64,000 nt of DNA from Adineta vaga (GCA_021613535.1 CP075492.1:9424001-9488000), one strand, 5' to 3'; counted from the first letter of the stretch, positions 13,398-24,777 are shown. A program made the numbers and translations. Notes: a model not told the origin generated them from the letters alone.

Positions 13398-13891
13398 ATG
13401 CCCACTGCCCGAGATGATCAACCTGATTTTCGAGAAGCGTTTAGTTTATTTGACGATCGTGGTGATGATAAAATTCCCAAACATCTATTCGGTGAAGTTG
13501 TTCGAGCTGTTGGATTGAATCCAACCGAAGCACAAGTAAAAGGCGCCATACAAAATTTAAAAACGGATCGAATTTCCTTCGAAGAATTTCTACCTTTATA
13601 TGATTCTTTAGCAAAAAAGAAAGATAATCATATGACGGAAGAAGAACTTATTGAAGGTAGATCATATAACGACATTTAATAAGAATTTTATTTTGGTGTT
13701 TATTTTCAGGTTTAAAAGTTTTTGATAAAGAACAGAATGGTAGTATTTCATCTGCTGAACTTCGTCATCTATTAACTAATCTTGGTGAACGTCTATCTGA
13801 TGAAGAAGTTGAACAATTACTATCTGGCTTCGAAGATAAAAGTGGTCTTATCAATTATGAAGAATGGATTCGCAAATTACTTCGTCATTAA
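13398..13891 (+). CDS. myosin essential light chain (calmodulin-like EF-hand)
   Basis: Two exons, 13398-13656 and 13710-13891, giving 146 residues. The sequence follows invertebrate non-muscle or muscle essential light chains: [29 protein letters not shown], then [24 protein letters not shown] and INYEEW. The EF-hand loops have lost most calcium ligands, as is usual in essential light chains. Role: binds the first IQ motif of the myosin heavy-chain lever arm. Start chosen at the first ATG (13398), which gives the conserved N-terminus; the upstream in-frame extension begins with TTG. A 3' splice site lies about 29 bp upstream of the start. It is the third gene of a same-strand run, 112 bp after the DUF924 gene. 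Confidence 0.9.
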
Positions 13892-14224
13892 ACATAAAAA
13901 TATCAAATCAAAATATATAAAACATTCCATTTTCTATTTCTCATTCTCTCTCTCTCATTGCTAATGATCAGTGCAAATCTTAGTTCTCTTTTTTAATCGA
14001 TCTGCTTGTATGCATTCCACTTCGTTTTCTTTTCTTTTCTTTTTTTTATACATATATGTAACACGAATTTCAATTTTAGATCATATTAATTGAATTTTTA
14101 TTTCCAATGAATTTTATTACAACAAATAACCATCAAAATGACTCGATGTATCCTGTTTCCTTATTACCAATATGTGTACGTTTTCGAACAGAAAAAATCT
14201 TTTCAACAAAGTAAGTTCATTTTT
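13892..14224. other. gap between convergent MLC and TMEM45-like genes
   Basis: This 333-bp stretch holds the 3' flanks of two convergent genes, with pyrimidine-rich tracts and an AT-rich core. No gene seen. Confidence 0.6.
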
Positions 14225-15103
14225 TTAAATTGATGTAGTACCATTTAGTTTCTCCATTTCTTCATCTTCGTTATTGTCCATTGGAATTTGACCATACTCT
14301 GTAAAATTGATGGCTTGTACCTGACGTTTACTAACTAAATAAGCTGGAACAGCTAGAATAAGGACGAGAAAAAGTGTAATAGCAATATGTAGAACAAAAT
14401 AATAGGCAATTAACATTGTTGTACGATGAACATCAGGATCTTTACTTCCATCATAATGTTCATGAAATGGACTATAGAGAAGAAAAGCTGTTGTGTAGAA
14501 CCATGAACCTTGTAAGACAGTAAAATAAGCTCGCATTAATGTTGGATAAAGTGTTTTTTCCTGTTGAGTTATTTCAAAAACACCACAGATAACAGTAGCA
14601 CAGATGGCCATGACGAGAAAAACATGAAGTTGAATTTCTACTGGATCACGAGCATGTCCATGAAAATAGAAGAGAAGAGCTTCAGATGAAAATGCCAAGC
14701 AACCTGCGACAACATCGAAATATTTTGGTAGAGGAAAACGATAATAAAGTAAAATTTCAATAATTCCAACCAAGAAAAACATGAAGTACATCGCAAAATG
14801 TTGTAAATTATTTGCTCCTTCATAATATGTAACATGACCCGTTTCAGGATCGACTACACGATTGAAACCTGCAATTAATTCAATTAAAATACCTAATGTT
14901 GTTCCAAATAAAACAAAGAATGCTTCAATAGGTAACTTAGCAACTCGCGGGCCACAGCAATGAAAAGAGAATGCTGTTGTAACATAAAATGGTCGTTGAC
15001 GTCGACGACAAACATAATATCGTAACCATGCTGAATAAATCCACCATAGACCGATGAGAATAAAAATTGAGCCAGGAACTAAATGTCCAACGAGACTTCC
15101 CAT
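14225..15103 (-). CDS. TMEM45 / DUF716 family membrane protein
   Basis: Intronless ORF of 292 residues. The N-terminus MGS..GH..PG..F...G.WW is the DUF716 (PF04819) signature. About seven hydrophobic segments follow, with a conserved NLQH..MY.FF..G..E motif near residue 100 and a SEALLFYFH.H motif near residue 145. The C-terminus is short and acidic. TMEM45A/B proteins are poorly understood polytopic proteins of Golgi and plasma membrane, linked in mammals to keratinisation and epithelial function. It starts 170 bp from the oppositely oriented TPRA1 gene. Confidence 0.88.
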   Translation of the reverse strand: MGSLVGHLVPGSIFILIGLWWIYSAWLRYYVCRRRQRPFYVTTAFSFHCCGPRVAKLPIEAFFVLFGTTLGILIELIAGFNRVVDPETGHVTYYEGANNLQHFAMYFMFFLVGIIEILLYYRFPLPKYFDVVAGCLAFSSEALLFYFHGHARDPVEIQLHVFLVMAICATVICGVFEITQQEKTLYPTLMRAYFTVLQGSWFYTTAFLLYSPFHEHYDGSKDPDVHRTTMLIAYYFVLHIAITLFLVLILAVPAYLVSKRQVQAINFTEYGQIPMDNNEDEEMEKLNGTTSI

Positions 15104-15273
15104 AATTCCTCTGAAGAAAAAAAATAAAAGAATGTACTTTTACGTCCCTCAACTTGTTGTAGAACAGAATAATATTTAAAAAGAAAAGAAAAAGCTACGT
15201 CACCCTTTGCTTGCTCGTTCAAAGTAATCATATGGCCCATACTTTACCTATTTGAGAAGAGAAAAAGAAAAAC
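15104..15273. promoter_or_regulatory. short divergent promoter region between TMEM45-like and TPRA1
   Basis: Only 170 bp lies between the two start codons, so both genes probably share a bidirectional promoter. No TATA box is obvious. Confidence 0.45.
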
Positions 15274-16872
15274 ATGCGAATACTACGCTTGGTAAATTAC
15301 GAGATGTAAAAACGCTAGACGCAATTTTCTTTTTTTTTTCTCTTTCCTTTTCTTCTCCTTCCTTTTTTCCTACTAAACCTGTACGAGACTTGCACGTAAA
15401 GAATGATTCAGTCAAATAATAAAAAAATAATGTTAAAATTTTTTTTTCCTTTTCTCTACATAGAATTCGATATTTTGATACAATTATTCTCATACCTAAT
15501 CTGATCTTTTTGTTATTCCTTCTAATAAAATGGTTTTATACACGAGCAAAATTAAATTCAAGCAAGCCATTATTATTCAGTGTTTGTTGTCTAATTCTTA
15601 CTGTTTCATTTATCAATATTATACGATGTTTATTCTCAATGACATTTCCAGATCTCAAATCTCATATCAAAGGAATTATTCTAAAAGTAAAATTCAGTAT
15701 TCAAATACTTTTCATCATTTTTGTTTCTAGATCCTTTGGTTACTTGTTCGATTTATACTTTTATGTACAGAATTAAGTTTATTATTGTTTGGCATTTGTT
15801 TTGGTAAGTTTATTGATATAATTGAGATAGAGAAAAATTATGCTTTTCTATCTTAGGACGTTCCAATTCCAATCGACAATGGTTACAAACGGCAAGAATT
15901 CTTATTGTTTCTTCTCTATGCTCTTTAATTTATACGCTAATACAAGTAATAATCTTCTTCTTTTTTGTTCTGATCAAAATCTATTCAAATATTTGTTTTA
16001 CAGGGTGTACTAGAATTTCGTGGTGATGCTCGGCCAAGCAGTTTTCTTCTCTCAAATTATAATCTTTATTCCTATGGTGGAATGAAATTTCTTCTTATTT
16101 CCAGTGCACTTTTTCTTCTTGTAAGTTAGGAAAATCTTGTGCGTGATAATCTTATATCAGTTGATTTGTATTCTTAGATGTATATCATTATCTTCTTTTT
16201 ACCATTACTCTGTCGTCGACATCGTAAATATTTACCAAGTAAACGAGATTATTAATATTAATCATCATTTAACTTATTCTTTGTTATTTTAAAGTTCGTC
16301 GATCATTTTATTTCTACTGTCTTATTTTGGCATTTATAAATATGATTCAAGTTCTTGGTACAATTTTAAGTTTAACTGAAACAACGAAATATGCCATGTG
16401 GTAAGTTTTATCGATTAATTTGAGAAGATTGGGCAGACTTATTAATCTAAGCAGACATATGAACATTTTATTAGAAATCAATCTTGCAAGAAATCGTTTC
16501 TGATCGATTGATTGGATTATTGGTTGAGATTAATTTTTCTCTTTTTTTTTGTTGTAGTATTGTTGACGGAACAACATGCATATTTTATATTTGTTTTGCT
16601 CCATTTGTTTACCATCAATTTCTAAGACGAGCATTAAGGTAAATTGCTCTTTTGTTATTTCATTTACGAATTCGTTTCTTTTTTTTTGTTCAAGTTCTCA
16701 AACTCTTATCCCACAAGTTATGTATGCAGATTCTACGATCAATGAAAATGGTAGTGACGATGATGAACTTATTGATCCAGAGCTTGAATCAAATCGTCCT
16801 TTGATTGATTATTCAATTGATCATCTTGACGACATAATATCTACGACAACTGTCGGTGAAGTAATTTCATAA
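15274..16872 (+). CDS. TPRA1: TPRA1 (GPR175-like) seven-transmembrane protein
   Basis: Nine exons: 15274-15305, 15464-15686, 15731-15803, 15857-15945, 16004-16120, 16178-16238, 16295-16400, 16558-16638, 16695-16872, giving 319 residues. The match to TPRA1 runs along the whole protein: RYFDTIILIPN, then W..RAK..SS, ILW..VRF.LL..ELS, a GVLE..GDA segment with NLYSYGG, the RRSFYFY helix, and IVDGTTCIFYICFAPFVY. The C-terminal tail is acidic. The tiny first exon is supported by a stop codon in frame upstream of its ATG and by correct phase. Family role: an orphan 7-TM protein of uncertain ligand (fat-cell expression and Hedgehog-related effects are reported in mammals). Confidence 0.9.
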
Positions 16873-17071
16873 ATGAATCAAAAAAAAAGACGATTACATT
16901 ACCAAAAAAAAAGATGTATCTTTCTCTTCGTGTAAAATTTCTTTCTTTATTTTATATGTAAAGATCTGGTTTTCTTTTTGATTCTCAAAATCTTTTTTTT
17001 TCTCTCTTTTGTAAACAACAAAAAAATAATGTATTTGAAAATTTTTCTTTATTGGTTCAATGCTCATGTGT

Positions 17072-17495
17072 TTACAGTGGTGGTGCACAACAGAATTTAC
17101 GCGAACGAAATAACCATGTTGCAAAACCATTACTGTCATTTTGATCTTTGAAGAAAAATAGCTATGATTTTCATAGAACAAAGATAAAGTACAATGACCT
17201 ACCATTATCATTTCCATCTACTGCATTATTATAATCATAAACTTGGGCATCATGAACAGCGTGATGTCTTGCAAGGCGTGGTGATAACTGAAAAAAAAGG
17301 TTTACAAGAATAGAGTCACATCTTAACAGAAATAGTTTTTCTATGATTATAAGTTGAAGAAAATAATATGGAATTAATAATGAAAAATATTATTCTACTA
17401 ACCCATTTTGTCTTGCTCATGGATGGTGGATATGCATGAATTATTGCTAAACAAACGATGAGGAATAAAAGAAATCGTACAAAGCAAGAAGTCAT
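17072..17495 (-). CDS. small secreted cysteine-pair peptide precursor, unrecognised
   Basis: Three-exon model on the minus strand, 17403-17495, 17203-17287 and 17072-17145, giving 83 residues with matching phases (0, then 1). Residues 1-21 form a clear signal peptide: a basic N-terminus, a FLLFLIVCLAII core and an A before the predicted cleavage. The next 40 residues are hydrophilic with an Asn/Asp-rich stretch. The C-terminus reads W-L-F-R-S-R-K followed by F-C-C-A-P-P-L and stop. Apart from the signal region these are the only cysteines. The RSRK step resembles a prohormone-convertase site. The layout suits a neuropeptide or peptide hormone, but I match it to no known family. The gene is convergent with TPRA1 (199 bp apart). 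Confidence 0.6.
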
Positions 17496-19190
17496 TATTT
17501 TGACTTGATAAGTTTAAGAGAAAGTCGGAATATTGGATTTAGTAATGTTGATGATGACTAGAATAAGAAGAACAAACGGAAGATTCATTAGCATGCAAAA
17601 AAGAAGAAAATGAAGGCTTAACGAGAATAAATCTTCTGATTTCTAAGAGAGAAAAATGGTTTTCTTTCTCTGTCTCTCTATGTTTTTGAGTTTCAACAAA
17701 TCGGACATGAAAACCATAGGAGATTCTTTAGCAAAATATGCATTTTCATTTTCTTTCTTTTTCTCTCTTCTCTCTCTCTCTCTGCTAATACTATTCTCGT
17801 TTTAGCAGACAAATCCTTCTTTTTCCTAATGTGCGTTGGCGAAAGCTCATTCTATTTTTTTTGTCTCTATTTCGATTACACTCATCAAATGTGTTCTTGC
17901 AGCTTCAAACATAATCTCCATGGATGACAATCGTATCGGCTCCGACGAACAATTGCCAAATACCAAGCTGATAAATTGGTTTGGAATATAATAGACAGTA
18001 ACATAGTACCAATCAGACTAAGATTGACGAAATATTCTATTCAGAAAAAAAAACAATTATAGCTTCCAATGACATTCATAATGATTGATTTTTTCAGTGA
18101 ATAGATATTCGAAACATATTGAAAGGCAATGTCGAAAATATCTAAAGATGATTTAGTACTTTTACTCACTAGAGAATAATAAATATTTTATAACTGAACT
18201 ATTCAGAAGACACATGTCATATTTCTTTATTTTTCGATGTGATACTATTGAAATTCTTTTATTAATATGAGAAACACTGTTTCATTTTTTAAACGGCCAA
18301 TACCACGAGTACAAGAACGTCGATAGTAACGGCAATATATTGACACTTGCTTAAGAGACAATTATTCTAATGTTTTTTTCAATTAGCATTGTTACATGGT
18401 GATTGTTCATCACATGATGGAATATTTCAAGATATGTAGAGTGCTTCGGAATGGCATTGTTGCGAATGGCATTCGATCTATGAAATTGAGTAGATATATA
18501 TATATATGTCATAGTGTTTTTTTTTCAATCATCAAAAATCAATCAGAAATAATTGGTAAAATAAGCACAGCCATAATTGATTCGAACTTATACGTATTTC
18601 GTCGTAGTTACAATTAGTATCGATGGGTTATTTAGTATGAAAAGCATCTTTAGAAAAATGTTTTAATCTAAATGTGCACTTCGACTTCGTGATGTTATAA
18701 TGAAGAATCCTGTTGAGATCACGGTGCATTATTGAAATCTGTTTAAAAGGACTCTAATAAAATAAGATCTGCAATTATAGCCTTTTAATACTTACAGCTT
18801 GAAAGTTTCATTCAATGGAAGTCATCCTGTGCACGTATTTTGAAAATACTTGATGATGATGATGATGTCAGAATGATATCTTTTAATTTGTTGAGATTGT
18901 CATATGTTTTTCTTTTTTAAGTTTTCAAAAAGAGAGACGCACGAAACAACAACAAAAAAACTTCCACCAGAACAAATCACGAAATGTCTAGAAGAAAGAA
19001 CAGACGACATACATAACATAAACCGGTCGAATAAACACAAATGAAAGTAAGACAAAGAGAAAAACAAAGATTTCATGTAGAATTCGCATAACTTCATTCT
19101 TTATATTTAAACGAATGTTACTCAAATTAACCTAGTTGAATCTGAGAAAAAGAATATCTTTGTTCTTTTTTTATTTTTGTGTAAAGTTGT
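17496..19190. other. gene-poor stretch between secreted peptide and FAR-like gene
   Basis: About 1.7 kb of AT-rich sequence with T- and CT-rich tracts (for example near 17755-17785). Only short unconvincing ORFs are present; none resembles a known protein. It contains the promoter of the peptide gene and the 3' flank of the FAR-like gene. Confidence 0.6.
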
Positions 19191-20868
19191 TTAAGAATTT
19201 CCCGCACTGAGAATTTTAAAAAATCGAACAAATTTTGCCACAAAAAAGTTTATAATAAAATACCAAAGATTTCTTGCTGTTGGTCGTTTAGATATAAATA
19301 TTCTCCAAAGAAGAACAAGTATAATTGTGTTAAATGTCCATCGAATATTTCTCAAATTATTCAAATGTTTTTGTGCACCATTTAAACATTGAATATCTTC
19401 ATTTAAAACATAACGTTTTGTTCCAATTAAAAACGATTCAATATATGTTGGCCAATGTAATGCACGTATATCGAAATAAAACTCATTTGACATATTATTT
19501 TCAGTTAATAATTGCCTTAAAGAATTAACACTATCATATGAACATTGAATTTCACCTCGAATTGTAAATGATTCAAGTGCAAGAAGTGTTTGATGTAAAT
19601 TTTTATAGATATTAACTATATGTGGTTTACGACCAATACAACGTAAACCAATATCAGCAAGATAAGCCGGAATTAAATGAGAAAAGAAAACATATGAATC
19701 ATGTAATAAACTATGACTTGTTACAGATAGATTTGGCCGACGAAAAGCATGTTCATAGGGAATTCGTTTCGAATATTCTGTTAAATAATTACTCATTTCT
19801 TGCCAATGAAATGGATTTAAACCACTTGATGTACAATGATAAATTGTCATTTGATCAGTATTGTCTTCGAAAGATTTTTGCCAAGCAGCAGATATTAATA
19901 AATTCACAGGTATATCAACGGGAACGATATCGAGTATATCATGTGAATCACCTTTCATTGAACGTAAATAACCTCGACCAGCAGCAACAAATAGTTCACT
20001 TGGACCATTGGATTTTTCTACCCAACCAGGATACGGTTCTTTCCATGCTGCACCAATAATCGATACACGAACGATTGATAATGCTGGTAAATGTTTTTGT
20101 TCTTCGGAAAGAAGTGTTTCTGCAAGCCAATGAGAAAATGAAAATACATTTGGTTTTGGTCCAATTAATTTTGGTGTTGCTAATCCAACCATTTCTGTAT
20201 CCATCCAATCAAGTGTTTGAACTAATTTCTCAGGTTCAATAGAACATGGATAGATACATTCATCAATATATGGACAATCTAAATCACATTTTAAATAAAA
20301 ATTGATTTCAATCAAATCTAATCGTTCACTTACCAATATTTGCATATATAGATGATAGATAAACAATTGATTTCAATTTCGTACATGTTTTGAGAAAATT
20401 TAAATTACTTCTAAGATTCATCACATTGGTTTGAACCATGTCTTTTAAATTTTGTTCTTCAATATCAATGGAATTATTTGCCATATAGAAACATAGATCA
20501 ATTGTTTCTTGTAATTTTCTAGTTGATAAAATATCCGAGTGATTTTCTACTTGTTCAATATCATTAGTTTCATCATTAGATGATGAAAATAAAATGTTTA
20601 TATCAAATGGAAGAATTTTTTCTTGAAATTTCGCATTATTACATCGTACTCGTTCGAATAATTTCGTTGTATAGATTTCAGCAAATGTGTCTATTGGTGA
20701 AAGATGATGTTTCGACTTTGTTGTAGTTGTATCTATTGGACAATAGATTTTCTTAATAGTTGGACATGAACGTAAGAGTTTTTCAAGTAGAACTTTGCCT
20801 GGAAATGTTGTTGAACCAAAAATTAAAATATTCTTTTCGGCATAGAAATCGTTAATAGACGACGACAT
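19191..20868 (-). CDS. fatty acyl-CoA reductase-like protein, predicted catalytically dead
   Basis: Two exons, 20334-20868 and 19191-20278, giving 540 residues. The architecture is that of FAR enzymes: N-terminal Rossmann domain (NAD_binding_4), a DIVPVD-type segment mid-protein, a C-terminal FAR_C domain and a final hydrophobic helix. Family role: NADPH-dependent reduction of fatty acyl-CoA to fatty alcohol in peroxisome or ER. Two key elements are altered. The nucleotide-binding TGxTGFxG has become FGSTTFPG (residues 17-24), and the active-site YxxxK has become FSFSH (Phe223, His227) while the residues around it (PN before, LAE.LL after) are kept. The frame is intact, so it is likely a pseudoenzyme or a paralogue with a new role. 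Last gene of the minus-strand block. Confidence 0.85.
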
Positions 20869-21137
20869 GATCGATTGAATATACTGAAATCTGAAAGAAA
20901 CAAAAAAAGTCGATTTCTCCTACACAATGAATGCACTTTGTTCGTTCTATTCGATGACAAATATCTTGTTATTTTTTTTTATGTTTGGTGTTGCTACCAT
21001 CCACCTTTCCTTCTTTCCTTCTCGTCACTGATTCGTACGTACATCGAGTTTATGTAACCAGTAGCTATAGAGAATGAAGAAAGAACAAAACACAGACGAA
21101 ATTTTCTTCTTTTTTTTTGATTTATTGAAAAAATCTC

Positions 21138-23398
21138 CTAAACAAGTTTCACATTATGAGCACTTTCTAATGAAGAATTCTTTTGAATGGTTCTTAAACG
21201 TTGTCGATCTTGCTTATTTAAATTACCATTACGATTCAATAGATCAAGTGCATCACTTAAACATTCATAACCGAATTCATTGATTGTTTCGATAATATCT
21301 AAAGCACGATCGATATAATTCTTTTTCGTAGCTAATGATAATAATGACATAAGACTTCGTTCATTCAATGGATTAATTAATGTATTTCGATTGGATAAAT
21401 AATATTCATATAATGACCAACTTGCTTCCCAATCATCTGCTGGTATTAACAAGGAGATTAGATTTGATAATAAATGTCCATCGTATTCAAATTTTTGTTG
21501 AAATGGTCGAAGTTGAGTTTTTCGTTGTTGATCAGCAGTTGTTTCTTGTTGTTGATTATCATTTGTATTATTCAATTGTTGTTCAGATTCTTCCGATTGT
21601 AAAGGAAATCGTTTTAAAACTTGACGTGCTATATTTGCATATTGTTTCATTTGTTCATCGGAAAGTTTCTCTTGAGTAGTTCGTACAAGTAAGAATAAAT
21701 ATCGATCGAGAATTCGACGATTATTTTGTCGATGATCAATAAAACCTAACATCAATAAATCTGACCAAAGACGAACATAATACTCTTTGATATTCCATGT
21801 TGAAATAAATTCAATCAGATCTTCGACAACATTCATCGATGGAGAATAGATATTCGGTACGGCAGATTCCCAAAGTGGTAGAACATGTTCGGGAATATCT
21901 ACGCGAAAAAGTAAACGAAATAAATTCGCATAATACATTTGTTCTTTGAATCCATCAGGAATAAATCGACTATTTGAACCCTTCATTAGAAAACGATGAA
22001 TACGTTTAGCTAGATAATAAAAGCAAAATTTTGAGTAGTAATCTATATTTTAGAATCAACAATTCTTGTTCTATTTTCTTACCTAGATCAATATCTCGAC
22101 AATTTACTGTTGCTTTAAACATTGCATTAAAAAAGAATTCACTATCATCAATATCTTTCCATTCGAATTGATTTCCATTTAATTCATATTGTTTTTCTAA
22201 TTCATCGATAATCTGTGGTAAAATTTGTGTTTCATATCCAAGTTGATCATTTGGATAGAATATCATGATCAGATGTGCCCATGAACCAAGTGATGGTTCA
22301 ATTCCACATTGTCGCATTTCATTTAAGAGTGCTAATGCTAATGCTGGACCACGTTCATAGGTTGAACAACGTCTTAATGTATAAAGTATTGAATTAAATG
22401 TACGTAGATTCGGTTGAATAGAATTTTGTTTCATTTCTTGTAAACAATCGAGAATAAATTGCCAACGCATATCATAGGATTCTTTTATATAAGAAGTTGA
22501 ACGTAAAAGATAATTATATGTTGTTAAATCAATTGGGATATTTGCTTGTTTCATTTCTTCAATAGTTGTCATTGCTTTTTCAATATGATTGTATTTAAGT
22601 AAACCACTAGCAAATGAATTATAAAGACGAGTTTTTTGTTCATTTGTTGCTGTTTGTTTTAATTCTTCAAACATTTGTTCAGCAAGACCATTCTCTTTCC
22701 ATGTTCGTTTGATTGAACCTTAAAATACCAAGAGATTCATAACCAATGACGATATACTGCGAAAATCAAATCATTTGTCCTATGTACTTGTTCTATCCTT
22801 AGTTTTCTTTTCTCTATCATATTTTACCTGCTTGATTTGTTTCAAATAAATCTCGTCTATACCAATCTTCTTCTGGTAATAAAGCTTCCATTGGATTGTC
22901 ACTATTGTAAATACATAGTAAATCGAATAATGCATATTTGCATGAATCTGCTATATCAATTTTATCTTCTAAACATTTTTTATAAATTTCATATGCTTTG
23001 GTAATTTTATTCCAATTCATTAATTTATATAAAGTTGTTTCATCGGGTTCGATGAATTCATTTTCATTAAATGTATAGTTAGGAAAATAAGATGGAATCG
23101 ATGGTGTAGCAACATCATGAAAAAATGCGTAAGAATATCGATCAATAATCCATCGTGCTGCTTTTTTACCTGATGCTTTTGATAATGCTAATTGTCGTTT
23201 TTCATGTGAAGATGTTGGGATTAGAAATGGATCATCCATGAATAGATAAGCAGGATTGCCACCATCTTGTTGAACACATGAATTCAATGATTCAAGAATA
23301 GCTGTTGATGAACGTTCGAGACGTTGAGGATAAGTAAAACTTGTCGCACGAGTTGCATTCGATGTTGAAGCAAAACGATGAAATACTCTTAATAACAT
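21138..23398 (-). CDS. PTCD3: PTCD3, mitochondrial small ribosomal subunit protein mS39
   Basis: Three exons, 22828-23398, 22083-22718 and 21138-22009, giving 692 residues (human 689). The N-terminus is basic and Ser/Arg-rich, as expected for mitochondrial import. The DDPFLIPTSS..K..LA..SG motif near residues 55-78 is diagnostic of PTCD3. Pentatricopeptide helices follow, including P.L.TFNSIL..LRR and ALALLNEMR..GIEPSL. Role: a PPR protein of the mitoribosome small subunit, associated with 12S rRNA and needed for mitochondrial translation. It lies 111 bp downstream of the AnmK gene on the same strand. Confidence 0.9.
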
Positions 23399-23509
23399 TC
23401 AATCAATTTCAAATTTTCCTATTTATCTGAAGAAAAAAAAGAGAAAGAAGAAAATAAATTTTTTTTTTTGAAAATCAAATCAAAATGTCTTTCGAAAAAA
23501 AAATTTCAT

Positions 23510-24625
23510 TTAATTACTCCAAAGAGCACCGCCAATTGAATTCATTTTTGCTCCAGTTACTGAAGCTAAAACATTCGGTCGCTTTTGTATACGTAATAGA
23601 CCAATGAATGCCATAATTAAAGCTTCTTTGAAATCGATAATATTCTTCTCGGGATATATCATTTCAATACCGAATTTGTCTCGAAGTCGATTTTGTAGAC
23701 ATTGAAATAAATATTTATTATGTGCACCACCACCTGTAATTAACATTTTACAATTCATATAAGTTGATTTGTCTTGCTTTTCTTTTTCAATCATCATTTC
23801 AATTGAATTACAGATTTGTTGAATAATATGTTCAACATATGTATGTAAAAGATCATTGATATTGTCTTTTTCCAATTCAATTAATGGATAAATAATATCC
23901 AAACCAAATGAATTCGATAATGATTTTGGATACAAAGTTTTATAATAATCCAATTGATTTAATTTATCCAATAGTATTTGATTAATCTTTCCAGTTGAAG
24001 CATATTGACCATCTTCATCATATTCTTTTTGAAGATATTGTTGAGTAAGCTTATTCAATATACGATTTGCAGGACATATATCAAATGCAATTTGATAATT
24101 TTGATCAGTTAAATTCGCAATTCCACCAATATTTAATAAGAGTCGATATTCATTAAATAAATATTTTTCACCAATTGGAACAATCGGTGCACCTTGACCA
24201 CCATATGCAACATCCATAGCACGTAAATCATTAACAACGACTAAACGAGTTTGTGCACTAATTGCAGCACCATCACCAATTTGTCCAGTCATTCGATTCC
24301 ATGGTTCATGAAAAACTGTATGACCATGTGATACAACAAGATCAATTTTTTCTACATCTAATTTATATTTAGCAAGAAAATCATTCACACATTCACCCAA
24401 ATAATGTCCGTATGATGTATGTAAAAGAAGATAAGATCGAGCATCTAATTCTGTAGCTGTCGATAATCTATTCATCCAATCAGATGAATAAGGTATCGTT
24501 TCAGCATGGACAATTTGAAATGTCCATGTTTCCGAAGGATGATTTTCAATCAAAGAAAAATCTACACAAGCAATATCAAGTCCATCTAATGAACTTCCAC
24601 TCATCAGACCAATTACACGTGGCAT
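23510..24625 (-). CDS. anmK: anhydro-N-acetylmuramic acid kinase (AnmK)
   Basis: Intronless ORF of 371 residues. The N-terminal phosphate-binding signature MSGSSLDGLDIA (residues 8-19) is followed by SHGHT, QIGDGAAIS, a GGQGAP.VPIGE block, LNIGGIANL, FD..PAN (with the Asp that serves as general base in the family) and a late GGGAHN. Family reaction: ATP-dependent conversion of 1,6-anhydro-N-acetylmuramate to MurNAc-6-phosphate in bacterial peptidoglycan recycling. From memory the MSGSSLDGLDIA form and the PIGE segment look closest to Bacteroidetes-type enzymes. ATG at 24625 chosen; the frame extends upstream only through a TTG. No introns, neighbours are intron-bearing animal genes. Horizontal gene transfer is the likeliest origin (inference). 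Confidence 0.93.
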   Translation of the reverse strand: MPRVIGLMSGSSLDGLDIACVDFSLIENHPSETWTFQIVHAETIPYSSDWMNRLSTATELDARSYLLLHTSYGHYLGECVNDFLAKYKLDVEKIDLVVSHGHTVFHEPWNRMTGQIGDGAAISAQTRLVVVNDLRAMDVAYGGQGAPIVPIGEKYLFNEYRLLLNIGGIANLTDQNYQIAFDICPANRILNKLTQQYLQKEYDEDGQYASTGKINQILLDKLNQLDYYKTLYPKSLSNSFGLDIIYPLIELEKDNINDLLHTYVEHIIQQICNSIEMMIEKEKQDKSTYMNCKMLITGGGAHNKYLFQCLQNRLRDKFGIEMIYPEKNIIDFKEALIMAFIGLLRIQKRPNVLASVTGAKMNSIGGALWSN

Positions 24626-24777
24626 GACTTTTGTTTTTCTTTCTTTTCTAAGCAGCAAGGAATTTTATACCTGATCGTCTCACGTAACTAACAACCTAGA
24701 ATATTTCAATACGAGAATTAAACAGAAACAAAAGAGAGATAATAAAGATTTTAATGATGAAATTAAGAAAACAAATA

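Noticed and set aside
16894-17217. 107-residue minus-strand ORF overlapping the secreted-peptide gene
   Set aside because: It is in a different frame from the signal-peptide exon and has low-complexity Lys/Glu composition at its end; the three-exon model in the other frame has matched phases and a proper signal peptide.
17922-17994. Short ATG ORF in the gap after the peptide gene
   Set aside because: About 23 codons with no family resemblance or splice continuation seen.
24626-24658. Upstream extension of AnmK
   Set aside because: It begins with TTG and is a basic non-conserved stretch; ATG at 24625 gives the family's usual N-terminus.
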